A stretch of DNA of 35,606 nt, taken from the NCBI GenBank assembly GCA_902511185.1, contig CABXEK010000008.1:1-35606 (forward strand), read 5' to 3'. This stretch comes from an uncultured Pelagibacteraceae bacterium. GTDB taxonomy: Bacteria; Pseudomonadota; Alphaproteobacteria; Pelagibacterales; Pelagibacteraceae. Of the stretch, positions 8,086 to 16,936 are shown piece after piece. The position numbers and the translations under genes were made by a program. Within the stretch, counting starts at the first letter, position 1. Every line of letters begins with the position of its first letter. The notes beneath the pieces are model-generated. The model ran no database searches. It was not told the origin of the DNA and saw nothing but the letters and a program-made list of their open reading frames with translations.

Positions 8086-8669
8086 TTTATAGTTTCCAAA
8101 TATTCTTTGATTTTTTTTACTGGCAATCCCATTATTGTTTCTTCGTCTCCATTAATTTCTGAAAATAAATTTCTTCCCTCACCTTCAATTTGATAAACAT
8201 TATAAGCATATAAATTTTCGTCCGATATTTTGGATAAATAGATCTTAAGATCTTCTATAAAAAAATTTTTCATTATTAAAGATGCTTTATCTGTAAAATT
8301 CCAAATCATAGAACCATTCCTTGATATACAAGCTGAGCTAATTAAATAATGTTTTTTACCATTAAGTCTTTTCAATATATCTAAAGCTTCATCTCTGCTT
8401 TCTGGTTTGGATATTAGCTGACCCTCTAAATCAATTACACTATCTGCACCCAAAACAATACTATCTTGAAATTTTAAGCTTACTTTATTAGCCTTAAGTT
8501 CAGCTAAATTCTTAGAAATAATTTCTGGGGTTACTTTTTCTTTCAATAAACTGTTTTTGACAACCTCCTCATCAACATTTGATGGAATTACTTCGTTGGG
8601 TATTTTATTCTTATCTAATATTTCTTTTCTAACCTTGCTCTTAGATGCAAGAATAATTTTATTTAACAT
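8082..8669 (-). CDS. maf: Maf family nucleoside triphosphate pyrophosphatase
   Basis: Maf proteins hydrolyse non-canonical or modified NTPs to the monophosphate, and overproduction blocks septation in some bacteria. The 195-residue protein has the phosphate-binding opening LASKSKVRKEIL (7-18), the GADSVI motif with catalytic Asp76, and the LNGKKHYLIS segment. Which Maf subfamily (TTP/UTP or 7-methyl-GTP) it belongs to is not clear by eye. It overlaps the ppsR stop by 11 bases. Confidence 0.93.
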   Translation of the reverse strand: MLNKIILASKSKVRKEILDKNKIPNEVIPSNVDEEVVKNSLLKEKVTPEIISKNLAELKANKVSLKFQDSIVLGADSVIDLEGQLISKPESRDEALDILKRLNGKKHYLISSACISRNGSMIWNFTDKASLIMKNFFIEDLKIYLSKISDENLYAYNVYQIEGEGRNLFSEINGDEETIMGLPVKKIKEYLETIK

Positions 8670-9486
8670 TATTTAAATATATTTCATGAATTTTTATTAT
8701 CGATGCTGCAGTTTCTTCAACTGATTTTCTTGTAACATCTATAGAAGGCCACTTATATTTCTGAAAGGTTTTTTTTGCTTCATATATTTCTTTTTTTATG
8801 TTTTCAATACTTGTGTAGTTTTTGTTTTCTGTTTCTTTTAAAGAGTTCATTCTATTTCTTCTTAAATCTACCAAACGCTCAGGTTCTGTGTTTAAACCAA
8901 TTACACAGGTTAATTGTGGACTATCCTTTAACTTTTGTGGTAAAGAATTTTCGTTAACAAGTGGTATGTTCGATGTTTTAAAACCTTTGTTTGCTAAATA
9001 AATAGATGTGGGGGTTTTGCTCGTTCTGCTAACTCCAACCAATACTATGTCTGATTTTTCTATTTCATTACTTAGATTGCCATCGTCATGATTCATTGTG
9101 AATTGAATTGCTTCTATTCTATCATAATATTCATCGTTAAGAACATGTTGTCCGCTAGGTTCGTGTGAGGCTTTTTGATTAAGAATTTTAGAGAAATTTA
9201 AAATTAAATTTCCCAGAACACCAAAACAAGGAATTTTTTTTTCATTGCTTACATTTGATAAATATTTAGCCAACGCGTTGTCTACAATTGTATATAATAT
9301 TACAGAATTCTGATTTTTTTTAGCATCTTCTAGAATTTTGAGAATTTGATTTTCTGTTCTAGTAAATGAATAGGAGTGTATTTTATATTCTATATTTTTA
9401 AATTGTGCTTTTAATGCTAAAAAAATTCTATCTAAAGTTTCTCCAGTAGAATCTGAAATTAAATATATTTGATATGTATTATTCAT
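8659..9486 (-). CDS. ppsR: PpsR/PDRP-type bifunctional kinase-pyrophosphorylase (DUF299)
   Basis: This family reversibly phosphorylates a threonine of pyruvate phosphate dikinase or PEP synthase and so switches the enzyme off or on. The 275-residue protein begins with ISDSTGETLDRI (10-21), carries the family motifs TIVDNALA and SGQHVLNDEYYDRIEAI, and has the P-loop GVSRTSKTPTS at 151-161. It is the first gene left of the candidate origin and heads the minus-strand run. In Caulobacter and Rickettsia the origin is also bounded by hemE and, to my recollection, a gene of this family. Which of the two dikinase targets it controls is not shown here. Confidence 0.92.
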   Translation of the reverse strand: MNNTYQIYLISDSTGETLDRIFLALKAQFKNIEYKIHSYSFTRTENQILKILEDAKKNQNSVILYTIVDNALAKYLSNVSNEKKIPCFGVLGNLILNFSKILNQKASHEPSGQHVLNDEYYDRIEAIQFTMNHDDGNLSNEIEKSDIVLVGVSRTSKTPTSIYLANKGFKTSNIPLVNENSLPQKLKDSPQLTCVIGLNTEPERLVDLRRNRMNSLKETENKNYTSIENIKKEIYEAKKTFQKYKWPSIDVTRKSVEETAASIIKIHEIYLNNVK

Positions 9487-9663
9487 GAATAATTTGTTAA
9501 TAAATATGTATTATTTTAATATTATTAAACAATTTAAATATTATTGAATAATTGTTGTAAAATAAGGGTTTTATTAACATTAATAAACAGAATTAGAGAA
9601 TAATACATTAAATTTAATAAAATTATAAAAAGCTTCATTTTAAACAATTTTATTACCTCATAG

Positions 9664-9702
9664 ATGTTATTAAAATGTTAATATAATGTTAATAATTAGT
9701 TA
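9664..9702 (+). repeat. 11-bp phased ATGTTA direct repeat in the candidate origin
   Basis: ATGTTA begins at 9664, 9675 and 9686, exactly 11 bases apart, and a degenerate fourth unit (TAGTTA) keeps the phase at 9697. The run ends six bases before the consensus DnaA box. One helical turn spacing suggests protein binding on one face of the DNA, or an unwinding element. Confidence 0.55.
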
Positions 9703-9708
9703 TCTTCA

Positions 9709-9717
9709 TTATTCACA
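9709..9717 (+). promoter_or_regulatory. DnaA box
   Basis: TTATTCACA matches the bacterial DnaA-box consensus TTATNCACA at every position. It lies 41 bases ahead of the hemE start at the edge of the AT-rich phased repeat. Confidence 0.6.
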
Positions 9718-9758
9718 TTACATAATACTAATACAATAATTATATATATTATTTTAAT

Positions 9759-10760
9759 ATGACACCAATTCAGGAAGTAATAATTAATAAAAAAACTAAT
9801 ATAAATCCGATATGGATAATGAGACAGGCTGGTAGATATTTACCAGAATTTAGAGAAATAAGAAAATTAAATCCAGATTTTATAAAACTTTGTTTAAATA
9901 AAGACCTTTCCACAGAAATAACATTGCAGCCAATTAAAAGATTTAATTTAGATGCCGCTATAATTTTTTCAGATATTTTAATGTTACCCTATGGTTTAAA
10001 TCAAAAAGTAGAATTCAAAAAAAATGTTGGGCCAATTTTAGGTGAATTAGATATTAAAAAAATGTCACAATTAGATGAAATAGATTTTGTTGAAAAGATC
10101 TTTCCAGTTTATAAAGCAATTGAAAAAGTAAGTAAAAATAATCTTACTAAAAATATAAACACAATAGGTTTCGTTGGTGCGCCTTGGACCTTATTAGTTT
10201 ACATGATTAATCTTCAATCACCAAAAAAAGATTTAAAAAAAGACTTTTTTGAAGATAATTTTTTAATAAATAGAATTTTATTAATTTTGGAAAAATTTTT
10301 AAAGATTCATATTAAAAACCAAATTGAAAATGGTGCAAATATAATTCAAATATTTGATAGTTGGGCAGGTCTTTTAGGTGAAAAAGATTTGCCAAATTAC
10401 ATTTATACACCAACATTAAATTTAGTTAATTATACAAGAAGTTTAGGAGTGCCCGTTATCTGTTTTCCGAGGGAAATAAAAAATTATAAAGAATTTTGTG
10501 AAATTGTAAAACCTGACGCTGTTAGTATTGATTATAATATTGATCCAAAAAAAATATGTAATGATATTAAAATACCAATTCAGGGAGGACTTGACCCAAA
10601 AATTTTACTTGGTGATAAGGAAACAATAAAAAAAGAAGCAACAAAATATTTGGATATTTTTAAAAATCATCCATATATTTTTAATCTTGGACACGGTGTT
10701 TTGCCAGAAACAAAACCAGAGATGGTTGAGTATTTAGTAAATATTGTAAAAAATTATTAA
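9759..10760 (+). CDS. hemE: HemE, uroporphyrinogen decarboxylase
   Basis: Decarboxylates the four acetate side chains of uroporphyrinogen III to give coproporphyrinogen III. The 333-residue barrel protein has the signature WIMRQAGRYLPEFREIR (19-35) with the substrate-binding arginines, the FVGAPWTLLVYMI segment, FDSWAG, and the C-terminal NLGHGVLPETKPE with its conserved His. It is the first gene right of the candidate origin. No Shine-Dalgarno sequence is seen before the ATG. Its stop overlaps the hemH start by one base (TAATG). Confidence 0.97.
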   Translation: MTPIQEVIINKKTNINPIWIMRQAGRYLPEFREIRKLNPDFIKLCLNKDLSTEITLQPIKRFNLDAAIIFSDILMLPYGLNQKVEFKKNVGPILGELDIKKMSQLDEIDFVEKIFPVYKAIEKVSKNNLTKNINTIGFVGAPWTLLVYMINLQSPKKDLKKDFFEDNFLINRILLILEKFLKIHIKNQIENGANIIQIFDSWAGLLGEKDLPNYIYTPTLNLVNYTRSLGVPVICFPREIKNYKEFCEIVKPDAVSIDYNIDPKKICNDIKIPIQGGLDPKILLGDKETIKKEATKYLDIFKNHPYIFNLGHGVLPETKPEMVEYLVNIVKNY

Positions 10761-11794
10761 TGAGGAAAGCAGTAATTTTATTTAACTTAGGTGGACCTGA
10801 TAAATTAGAAAGCGTAGAGCCTTTTTTGTTTAACTTATTTAACGATCCAGCAATCCTTAATTTACCAACTATTTTAAGGTATCCACTTGCTAAATTAATA
10901 TCTAACAGAAGGGCGCCAATAGCTAAGAAAATTTATAAAGAAATAGGTGGTTCTTCACCAATATTAAAACTAACACAAGAACAATCACTTGCTTTAGAAG
11001 ATAAGCTTAACAGCACCGATGATGCTTCTGAGTACAAATGTTTTGTTGTTATGAGATGTTGGCACCCGAGAGCAGAAGATGTAATAAAAAAAGTAATAAA
11101 ATATGAGCCAGACGAGATTATTTTAATGCCACTATATCCACAATATTCAGCAGCAACATCTGGATCCTCAATTAAGGAGTGGAAAGACGTTTGTAAGAAA
11201 AATAACTTTAATATAAAAACCAACACAATATGTTGTTATCCAACTGATGATAATTTTATCTTGGCTCACAAAAATATAATATTAAATAAAATTAAAAGTT
11301 TAGATAATTTTAAGTTAATTTTTTCTGCTCATGGGTTGCCCGAAAAAAATATTAAAAAAGGGGACCCCTATCAATGGCAGGTAGAACAGTCTGTTAACAA
11401 AATAATCAAAACTTTAAAAATAAAGGATCTAGATTGGGTCCTTAGTTATCAAAGTCGCGTAGGACCATTAAAGTGGATTGGTCCATCAACCGAAGATATA
11501 ATTATTGAAAATTCTAAATTAGGCAAACATATTATTTTAGTTCCTATAGCTTTTGTTTCCGAACATTCCGAAACTTTGGTTGAGCTAGATATTGAATATA
11601 AAGAATTGGCTGATAAAAATGGTTGTAAAAATTATACAAGGGTTCCAGCATTAGGAACCAATGAAAATTTTATAAAAGCCATGTCAGAATTAATTATTAA
11701 AAAGGAAGAATATAATTTTGATAACAAACTTTACCCTCCTAAAATTCATTGTCCAAATAATTTTAAAAAATGTCCGTGTTTAAATTATGAATAG
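10760..11794 (+). CDS. hemH: HemH, ferrochelatase
   Basis: Inserts ferrous iron into protoporphyrin IX, the last step of heme synthesis, at the inner membrane. The 344-residue protein shows NLGGPD at the start, PLYPQYSAATSGS, the catalytic His191 in FSAHGLPEKNIKKGDPY, LSYQSRVGPLKWIGP, and the conserved Glu in FVSEHSETLVELDIEY. The C-terminus carries three cysteines (331, 338, 340), unlike E. coli HemH but reminiscent of the [2Fe-2S]-binding tail of some alphaproteobacterial and animal ferrochelatases. It overlaps hemJ by eight bases. Confidence 0.96.
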   Translation: MRKAVILFNLGGPDKLESVEPFLFNLFNDPAILNLPTILRYPLAKLISNRRAPIAKKIYKEIGGSSPILKLTQEQSLALEDKLNSTDDASEYKCFVVMRCWHPRAEDVIKKVIKYEPDEIILMPLYPQYSAATSGSSIKEWKDVCKKNNFNIKTNTICCYPTDDNFILAHKNIILNKIKSLDNFKLIFSAHGLPEKNIKKGDPYQWQVEQSVNKIIKTLKIKDLDWVLSYQSRVGPLKWIGPSTEDIIIENSKLGKHIILVPIAFVSEHSETLVELDIEYKELADKNGCKNYTRVPALGTNENFIKAMSELIIKKEEYNFDNKLYPPKIHCPNNFKKCPCLNYE

Positions 11795-12221
11795 TTATTT
11801 ATTGTTTAAAAGCCTACACTTAATTGCCGTCATCTCGTGGATGTCAGGCCTTTTATACCTACCAAGAATTTTCGTTTACCATGTAGAAAATATTGAAAAA
11901 AAACAAGCTACAGAAATTTTTGAAGTTATGGAAAGAAGACTATATTTTTATATTATGAGACCAGCAATGATATTGACGTGGTTGTTTGGTATTACCCTAA
12001 TCTTTATAAATGGATTTGAAATTTTATCAGAACTATGGATTCAATTAAAATTATTTCTAATAATTCTGTTGTCAATATTTCATGAATATTTGGGAGGTTG
12101 TCTTAATTCTTTAAAACAAAACACCAACACAAAATCAGCCAAGTATTTTAGAACTATCAATGAAATACCAACAATATTGCTCATTTTTATTGTATTTTTG
12201 GTTATTTTTAAGCCAATCTAA
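11787..12221 (+). CDS. hemJ: HemJ, protoporphyrinogen IX oxidase
   Basis: HemJ oxidises protoporphyrinogen IX to protoporphyrin IX, the step just before ferrochelatase. The 144-residue membrane protein has four hydrophobic helices (about 5-24, 52-73, 84-100, 124-142). It carries the family motif LHLIAVISWMSGLLYLPRIFVYH with the conserved His near residue 11, and MERRLYFYIMRPAM in the second helix. Its place after hemE and hemH completes a late heme-synthesis cassette, and the oxygen-independent (HemG) and HemY types are not seen here. Confidence 0.92.
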   Translation: MNSYLLFKSLHLIAVISWMSGLLYLPRIFVYHVENIEKKQATEIFEVMERRLYFYIMRPAMILTWLFGITLIFINGFEILSELWIQLKLFLIILLSIFHEYLGGCLNSLKQNTNTKSAKYFRTINEIPTILLIFIVFLVIFKPI

Positions 12222-12287
12222 GGTTGTAATTTAATTAAGAGTATATATATTAAACGTATCTATTTAGTCCTTATCTAATTTAAAATC

Positions 12288-13556
12288 ATGAACATCCAAG
12301 AATTAAAATTAAAGTCATCAGAACAACTTATTACTCAAGCCGAGGAATTGGGCATTGAGAACGCCAGCACACTTAGAAAACAAGAAATTCTTTTTGCAAT
12401 ACTTAAAAAGGTTGCAGAAAAAGAGGAGATAACTGGAGCAGGAGTTTTGCAATTACTGCAAGACGGTTTTGGTTTTTTGAGAGCAATGGAGTCTAATTAT
12501 TTACCGGGTCCAGACGATATTTATGTAAGCCCAAGTCAAATTAGAAAGTTTGGATTAAGAACTGGTGATACAGTAGAAGGACCTGTTAGAGCACCGAAGG
12601 AAGGTGAAAGATATTTTGCTTTACTACAAGTTAGTAAAATAAATTTTGAAGAACCAGAAAAGTCTAGACATAAGATTGCATTTGAAAACCTTACTCCACT
12701 ATACCCAGACAAACAATTGGTTATGGAAGTTGAAACAACTAAAATAGAAAAAAAACCAGACTTAACTCCTAGGCTTATTGATTTAGTTAGTCCGATTGGT
12801 AAAGGACAAAGATCAATAATAATTTCACCACCCAAAGCTGGTAAAACAATGATTTTACAAAGTATTGCAAATTCAATCGCAAAAAATTATCCAGAATGTT
12901 ACTTAATAGTTTTATTAATTGATGAGCGACCAGAAGAAGTTACAGACATGCAGAGATCAGTTAAAGGAGAGGTTATTAGTTCAACATTTGATGAACCCGC
13001 TCAAAGACACGTTGCCGTTGCTGAAATGGTAATTGAAAAAGCGAAAAGATTAACAGAGAATAAAAAAGATGTGGTTATATTGTTGGACTCAATTACAAGA
13101 TTGGGGAGAGCCTACAACGCAGTTATACCAAGTTCTGGTAAAGTCTTAACGGGTGGTGTTGATGCGAATGCTCTACAAAGACCAAAGAGATTTTTTGGTG
13201 CAGCTAGAAATATTGAAGAAGGAGGATCTTTAACTATTATTTCAACTGCTTTAATTGATACTGGAAGTAGAATGGATGAGGTAATTTTTGAAGAATTTAA
13301 AGGAACAGGAAACAGCGAAACTGTTTTAGATAGAAAAATAGCAGATAAGAGAATTTATCCTGCAATAGATATTACAAAATCAGGAACAAGAAGAGAAGAA
13401 TTATTATTTGATAAAAATGATCTACAAAAAATGAATGTGCTTAGAAGAATAATTGCCCCAATGGGAACAATGGATGCTATTGAATTTATTAGCTCAAAAC
13501 TAAAAGACACAAAAAATAATGCTGAGTTTTTTAACTCAATGAATAAGCCAGCATAA
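12288..13556 (+). CDS. rho: Rho, transcription termination factor
   Basis: Rho is the hexameric RNA helicase that ends untranslated transcripts. The 422-residue protein has the N-terminal helical Rho-N domain (1-45) and the cold-shock-like RNA-binding domain with DGFGFLR and [19 protein letters not shown] (59-93). The ATPase core follows, with Walker A PPKAGKT (181-187), Walker [17 protein letters not shown], and the RRFFGAAR-like [18 protein letters not shown] motif. There is no insertion between the RNA-binding and motor domains, giving the standard length. Since only one clear intrinsic terminator is seen in the window, Rho may carry much of the termination load here. It begins after a 66-base gap and looks monocistronic or grouped with mnmE. 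Confidence 0.97.
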   Translation: MNIQELKLKSSEQLITQAEELGIENASTLRKQEILFAILKKVAEKEEITGAGVLQLLQDGFGFLRAMESNYLPGPDDIYVSPSQIRKFGLRTGDTVEGPVRAPKEGERYFALLQVSKINFEEPEKSRHKIAFENLTPLYPDKQLVMEVETTKIEKKPDLTPRLIDLVSPIGKGQRSIIISPPKAGKTMILQSIANSIAKNYPECYLIVLLIDERPEEVTDMQRSVKGEVISSTFDEPAQRHVAVAEMVIEKAKRLTENKKDVVILLDSITRLGRAYNAVIPSSGKVLTGGVDANALQRPKRFFGAARNIEEGGSLTIISTALIDTGSRMDEVIFEEFKGTGNSETVLDRKIADKRIYPAIDITKSGTRREELLFDKNDLQKMNVLRRIIAPMGTMDAIEFISSKLKDTKNNAEFFNSMNKPA

Positions 13557-13579
13557 GACTTCGCTATTATAATTAAAGT

Positions 13580-13609
13580 TTTACAGAAACCTAAATTTGA
13601 AGTTATAGT
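13580..13609 (+). promoter_or_regulatory. Candidate sigma-70 promoter for mnmE
   Basis: TTTACA (13580-13585), 18 bases, TATAGT (13604-13609): five of six matches in each hexamer. The -10 ends six bases before the mnmE ATG, so the predicted transcript starts at the start codon. Confidence 0.45.
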
Positions 13610-13615
13610 CTTTAA

Positions 13616-14947
13616 ATGACAATTTATGCTTTATCAACTGGACCAGGAACTTCTGGTATTGCTGTTATAAGAATATCTGGCGAAGAAACATCAAAAGTTG
13701 TCAAATTGTTAACTGGCAAAACTATACCCAAACCAAGAGTGGCCACATTAAGAAAAATCAACAAAATCAACACTTCTGAGCTTATTGATGAGGGTATAAT
13801 ACTGTGGTTTCCTGGGCCTGAGAGCTACACAGGAGAGGATATGGCTGAAATACATGTGCATGGAAGCAAAGCTGTAATTTATGCTCTACATTCTACAATT
13901 TCACAAATCAAAAACTGTCGTATGGCTGAACCTGGTGAATTTACAAAGCTAGCTTTTCAAAATGGAAAAATAAATTTGCTTAAAGCAGAGAGTGTTGCCG
14001 ATTTAGTTTCGTCCGAAACTGAAATTCAAAGACAGCAAGCAATTAAAATTATGAATGGAAAATCATCTGACAAATTTAATTCTTTAAGAGAAAAACTTTT
14101 AAAAATATTATCTCATGTTGAAGCTAAAATAGATTTTCCAGATGAGGATTTACCAGATGATATTTTAAAAGAAATTAAAAAAAGTTCAGATGAAGTTTTA
14201 ATAAATATCGAAAAGATTTTAGATGATCAAAAAGTTGGAGAAAGAATTAGAGAAGGATTTAAGATTGCAATTCTTGGACCTACCAATGCAGGTAAGTCTA
14301 GTCTCCTTAATCATCTGTCTAATAGAGATGTCGCAATAGTTTCAGAGATTGCAGGAACAACAAGAGATGTAATTGAAACACATCTTAATATAGATGGCTA
14401 TCCTGTAATTGTTTCAGACACCGCAGGCATAAGAGAGTCAAAAAACGAAATTGAAAAGAAAGGTATTAAATTATCTTTAAATAGAGCAGAAGAAGCCGAT
14501 TTAAAATTGGTAGTTGTTGATGCAAAAAACCTTGATTTTAATAAGGTTTTGAAGGGTTTATTAGATGAAAATGCAATCTTAGTAATAAATAAATCAGATC
14601 TTTTAAAGGGAGATATTGATTCAGAGATCAAAGAATTAAATCATGTATTAATTTCAATTAAAGAGAATTTAAACATTGATGAATTAATTTTAAAAATAAA
14701 AAATAATTTAAAAAATAAATTTATATCAAGTGATGACATTTTAATTACCAGAGAACGACATAGAGAACATCTTGAAAAGTGCTTAGAGTGTATAAAAAAT
14801 TTTAATAAAAAAAAAGGAGTTGAAGATTTTGATAAAGCTGCAGAAGATTTAAGGTTAGCCACTAGACATCTTGGTATGATTGTTGGAAAAGTCGATGTTG
14901 AGGAGATATTAGGTAGTATTTTCAACGATTTTTGTATAGGTAAATAA
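13616..14947 (+). CDS. mnmE: MnmE (TrmE), GTPase of tRNA uridine-5-carboxymethylaminomethyl modification
   Basis: With MnmG it modifies the wobble uridine of several tRNAs, using methylene-tetrahydrofolate and GTP hydrolysis. The 443-residue protein has the folate-binding N-domain starting MTIYALSTGPGTSGIAVIRISG, a helical domain, and an inserted G domain. The G domain shows P-loop GPTNAGKSS (221-229), AGTTRD, DTAGIRE and NKSDLL. The C-terminal FCIGK holds the catalytic Cys of the family. All key motifs are intact. A 117-base gap separates it from its partner mnmG. Confidence 0.97.
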   Translation: MTIYALSTGPGTSGIAVIRISGEETSKVVKLLTGKTIPKPRVATLRKINKINTSELIDEGIILWFPGPESYTGEDMAEIHVHGSKAVIYALHSTISQIKNCRMAEPGEFTKLAFQNGKINLLKAESVADLVSSETEIQRQQAIKIMNGKSSDKFNSLREKLLKILSHVEAKIDFPDEDLPDDILKEIKKSSDEVLINIEKILDDQKVGERIREGFKIAILGPTNAGKSSLLNHLSNRDVAIVSEIAGTTRDVIETHLNIDGYPVIVSDTAGIRESKNEIEKKGIKLSLNRAEEADLKLVVVDAKNLDFNKVLKGLLDENAILVINKSDLLKGDIDSEIKELNHVLISIKENLNIDELILKIKNNLKNKFISSDDILITRERHREHLEKCLECIKNFNKKKGVEDFDKAAEDLRLATRHLGMIVGKVDVEEILGSIFNDFCIGK

Positions 14948-15064
14948 TACCCTATTTTCCTGGTTTTTAAGCCCCTTTTTGTAAAAAAACGTTGATAAGT
15001 AAAGCTTATTTAGGCAAAACTTTACGTACCTTGTAAATATAATAATCAGTTATAAATTTAGCTT

Positions 15065-16936
15065 ATGAAAAATGATTTATCATTTGATGTCGTGATAATA
15101 GGTGGTGGTCATGCAGGCTGTGAAGCAGCAGCAGCTTCTGCACGACTAGGAGTTAACACTGCTCTATTCACCCACAAGATAGAAACAATTGGAGAGATGT
15201 CTTGTAACCCAGCAATTGGTGGTTTGGGTAAAGGACATTTAGTACGAGAGATAGATGCCCTTGACGGTGTTATGGGCGAGGTTGCAGATAAATCGGGTAT
15301 ACAATTTAGATTATTAAACAGAAGTAGAGGCCCAGCAGTAAGAGGACCAAGAACTCAATCTGATAGATCATTATATCGCAAATATATGCAAGAAAAACTT
15401 GTAAACTACTGTAATTTAAACATTTTTTCTGATCCTGTTATAAAGTTTATTTTTGATAAAAATACAATAACTGGCTTTATAACTAAAGCAGGTAAAAAAG
15501 TTTTATGTTCTAAGCTAATACTAACAACGGGCACTTTTTTAAATGGTTTGATACATATAGGTGATGAAAGAACACCTGCTGGAAGATATGATGAGAAACC
15601 TTCAACGGGATTAAGTGAACAATTAGAAAAATATAATTTTAAAATAGGAAGATTAAAAACAGGAACCCCTCCCCGACTTGACTCAAGAACAATTAATTAT
15701 GAAAATTTAGAAGAACAGTTTGCAGATGATGATCCTTATTTTTTTTCTTTCTTAACTAAAAAAAATTTTAACAAACAAGTTTCATGTCGTATGACTTATA
15801 CCAACGATAAAGTGCATAAAATTATTGAAAAAAATTTATCTAAGAGCGCCATGTACTCTGGTAGCATACAGGGTGTTGGACCTAGATACTGCCCATCTAT
15901 TGAAGACAAGATAGTAAAATTTGCTGATAAGGGTCGGCACCAGATATTTTTAGAGCCTGAAGGGCTAAATGACCATACAATTTACCCAAATGGCATATCT
16001 ACGTCACTTCCAGCTGATATTCAGCAAGAAATATGTAATAATATCAATGGTTTAGAAAATGTATCTATTATAAGACCAGGATATGCTATAGAATATGACT
16101 ATGTAGATCCAAGAGAGCTGTTTTTAACGCTTGAGACCAAGAAGATTAGTAATCTTTACCTTGCAGGCCAGATTAATGGAACAACAGGTTACGAAGAAGC
16201 AGCAGCACAGGGGTTAATAGCTGGGATAAATGCAGCTTTATCAATTAAAAAATTAGAGCCTTTCATACTTGATAGATCAGATGCATATATAGGAGTAATG
16301 ATCGATGATTTAGTGACCAAAGGTGTGGCTGAACCATACAGAATGTTTACATCAAGAGCTGAATATAGATTAAGTCTGAGATCTGATAATGCAGATCAAA
16401 GATTAACTGCAAAAGGAATAGAAATTGGATTAATTGGCGATTTAAGAAAAGATCTTTATTTAGATAAATTCGACAAAATTAACCAAATCAATATAAAAAT
16501 GGATCAATCAACTATAACGCCTAATAAAGCTGATGAATTTGGTATAAAAATAGCAAAAGACGGTGTTGTAAGATCTTCTAATGAAATATTAACTCAAAAA
16601 GGAGTTGATATGAATAAAATTAGAGAAATATGGGCTGATATTCCTTTTTTTAGCAAAGAAATAGATGAGCAGGTTGAAATTAATGCTCATTATAGAGGTT
16701 ATTTGAAGAAGCAAAAAGCTGATATTTTAGCTTTTAAAAGAGATGAAAACCTTATAATACCAGATAAAATCAATTATGATGACCTTTCAGGACTATCAAA
16801 TGAGGTTAAGGCTAAATTTAAACAAATAAGACCCAAAACGATGGGTCAAGCACTAAGAATTGATGGAATTACACCTGCTGCAGTATATATTTTGTTGTCA
16901 CATGTTAAAAGAAAGTCTATTAAGCGTATAGCTTAA
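15065..16936 (+). CDS. mnmG: MnmG (GidA), FAD-dependent partner of MnmE
   Basis: MnmG binds FAD and tRNA and works with MnmE to install the cmnm5 group at U34. The 623-residue protein opens with the dinucleotide fold [12 protein letters not shown] (11-22) and [26 protein letters not shown], the GidA signature. [27 protein letters not shown] is the second signature, and the helical tRNA/MnmE-binding C-domain is present. Length is normal. The preceding gap holds a TATAAT at 15038-15043 without a clear -35. The stop overlaps the rsmG start by one base (TAATG). Confidence 0.97.
   Translation: MKNDLSFDVVIIGGGHAGCEAAAASARLGVNTALFTHKIETIGEMSCNPAIGGLGKGHLVREIDALDGVMGEVADKSGIQFRLLNRSRGPAVRGPRTQSDRSLYRKYMQEKLVNYCNLNIFSDPVIKFIFDKNTITGFITKAGKKVLCSKLILTTGTFLNGLIHIGDERTPAGRYDEKPSTGLSEQLEKYNFKIGRLKTGTPPRLDSRTINYENLEEQFADDDPYFFSFLTKKNFNKQVSCRMTYTNDKVHKIIEKNLSKSAMYSGSIQGVGPRYCPSIEDKIVKFADKGRHQIFLEPEGLNDHTIYPNGISTSLPADIQQEICNNINGLENVSIIRPGYAIEYDYVDPRELFLTLETKKISNLYLAGQINGTTGYEEAAAQGLIAGINAALSIKKLEPFILDRSDAYIGVMIDDLVTKGVAEPYRMFTSRAEYRLSLRSDNADQRLTAKGIEIGLIGDLRKDLYLDKFDKINQINIKMDQSTITPNKADEFGIKIAKDGVVRSSNEILTQKGVDMNKIREIWADIPFFSKEIDEQVEINAHYRGYLKKQKADILAFKRDENLIIPDKINYDDLSGLSNEVKAKFKQIRPKTMGQALRIDGITPAAVYILLSHVKRKSIKRIA

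Larger units (their letters stand above)
9487..9758. other. Candidate chromosome replication origin (oriC) between ppsR and hemE
   Basis: A 272-base gene-free gap, by far the largest in the window and extremely AT-rich. It contains one consensus DnaA box TTATTCACA (9709-9717) and three copies of TTATTAACA, one mismatch from the consensus (minus at 9495-9503, plus at 9571-9579, minus at 9687-9695), plus an 11-bp phased ATGTTA repeat. Gene direction flips here: five genes to the left read left and ten genes to the right read right. hemE next to the origin, with parAB and gidA/gidB homologues nearby, is the known alphaproteobacterial arrangement (Caulobacter, Rickettsia). Promoters for hemE and ppsR must also lie here. 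Function is inferred. Confidence 0.65.

Noticed and set aside
9678-9692. TTAA-N7-TTAA as a CtrA site in the candidate origin
   Set aside because: The pattern uses only A and T; by hand estimate about 0.25 matches are expected by chance in a gap of this size and composition, so one match is weak evidence.
12250-12277. TTAAAC-N16-TATCTA as a rho promoter
   Set aside because: Both hexamers match consensus poorly and similar pairs occur often in such AT-rich DNA.
14948-15064. mnmG upstream gap as an E. coli-like origin or regulatory hairpin
   Set aside because: The gap before gidA homologues is the origin neighbourhood in E. coli, and it has a GTAAAG...CTTTAC inverted repeat and a TATAAT. I found no DnaA box in it, gene direction does not change, and the repeat arms are only six bases in AT-rich DNA.
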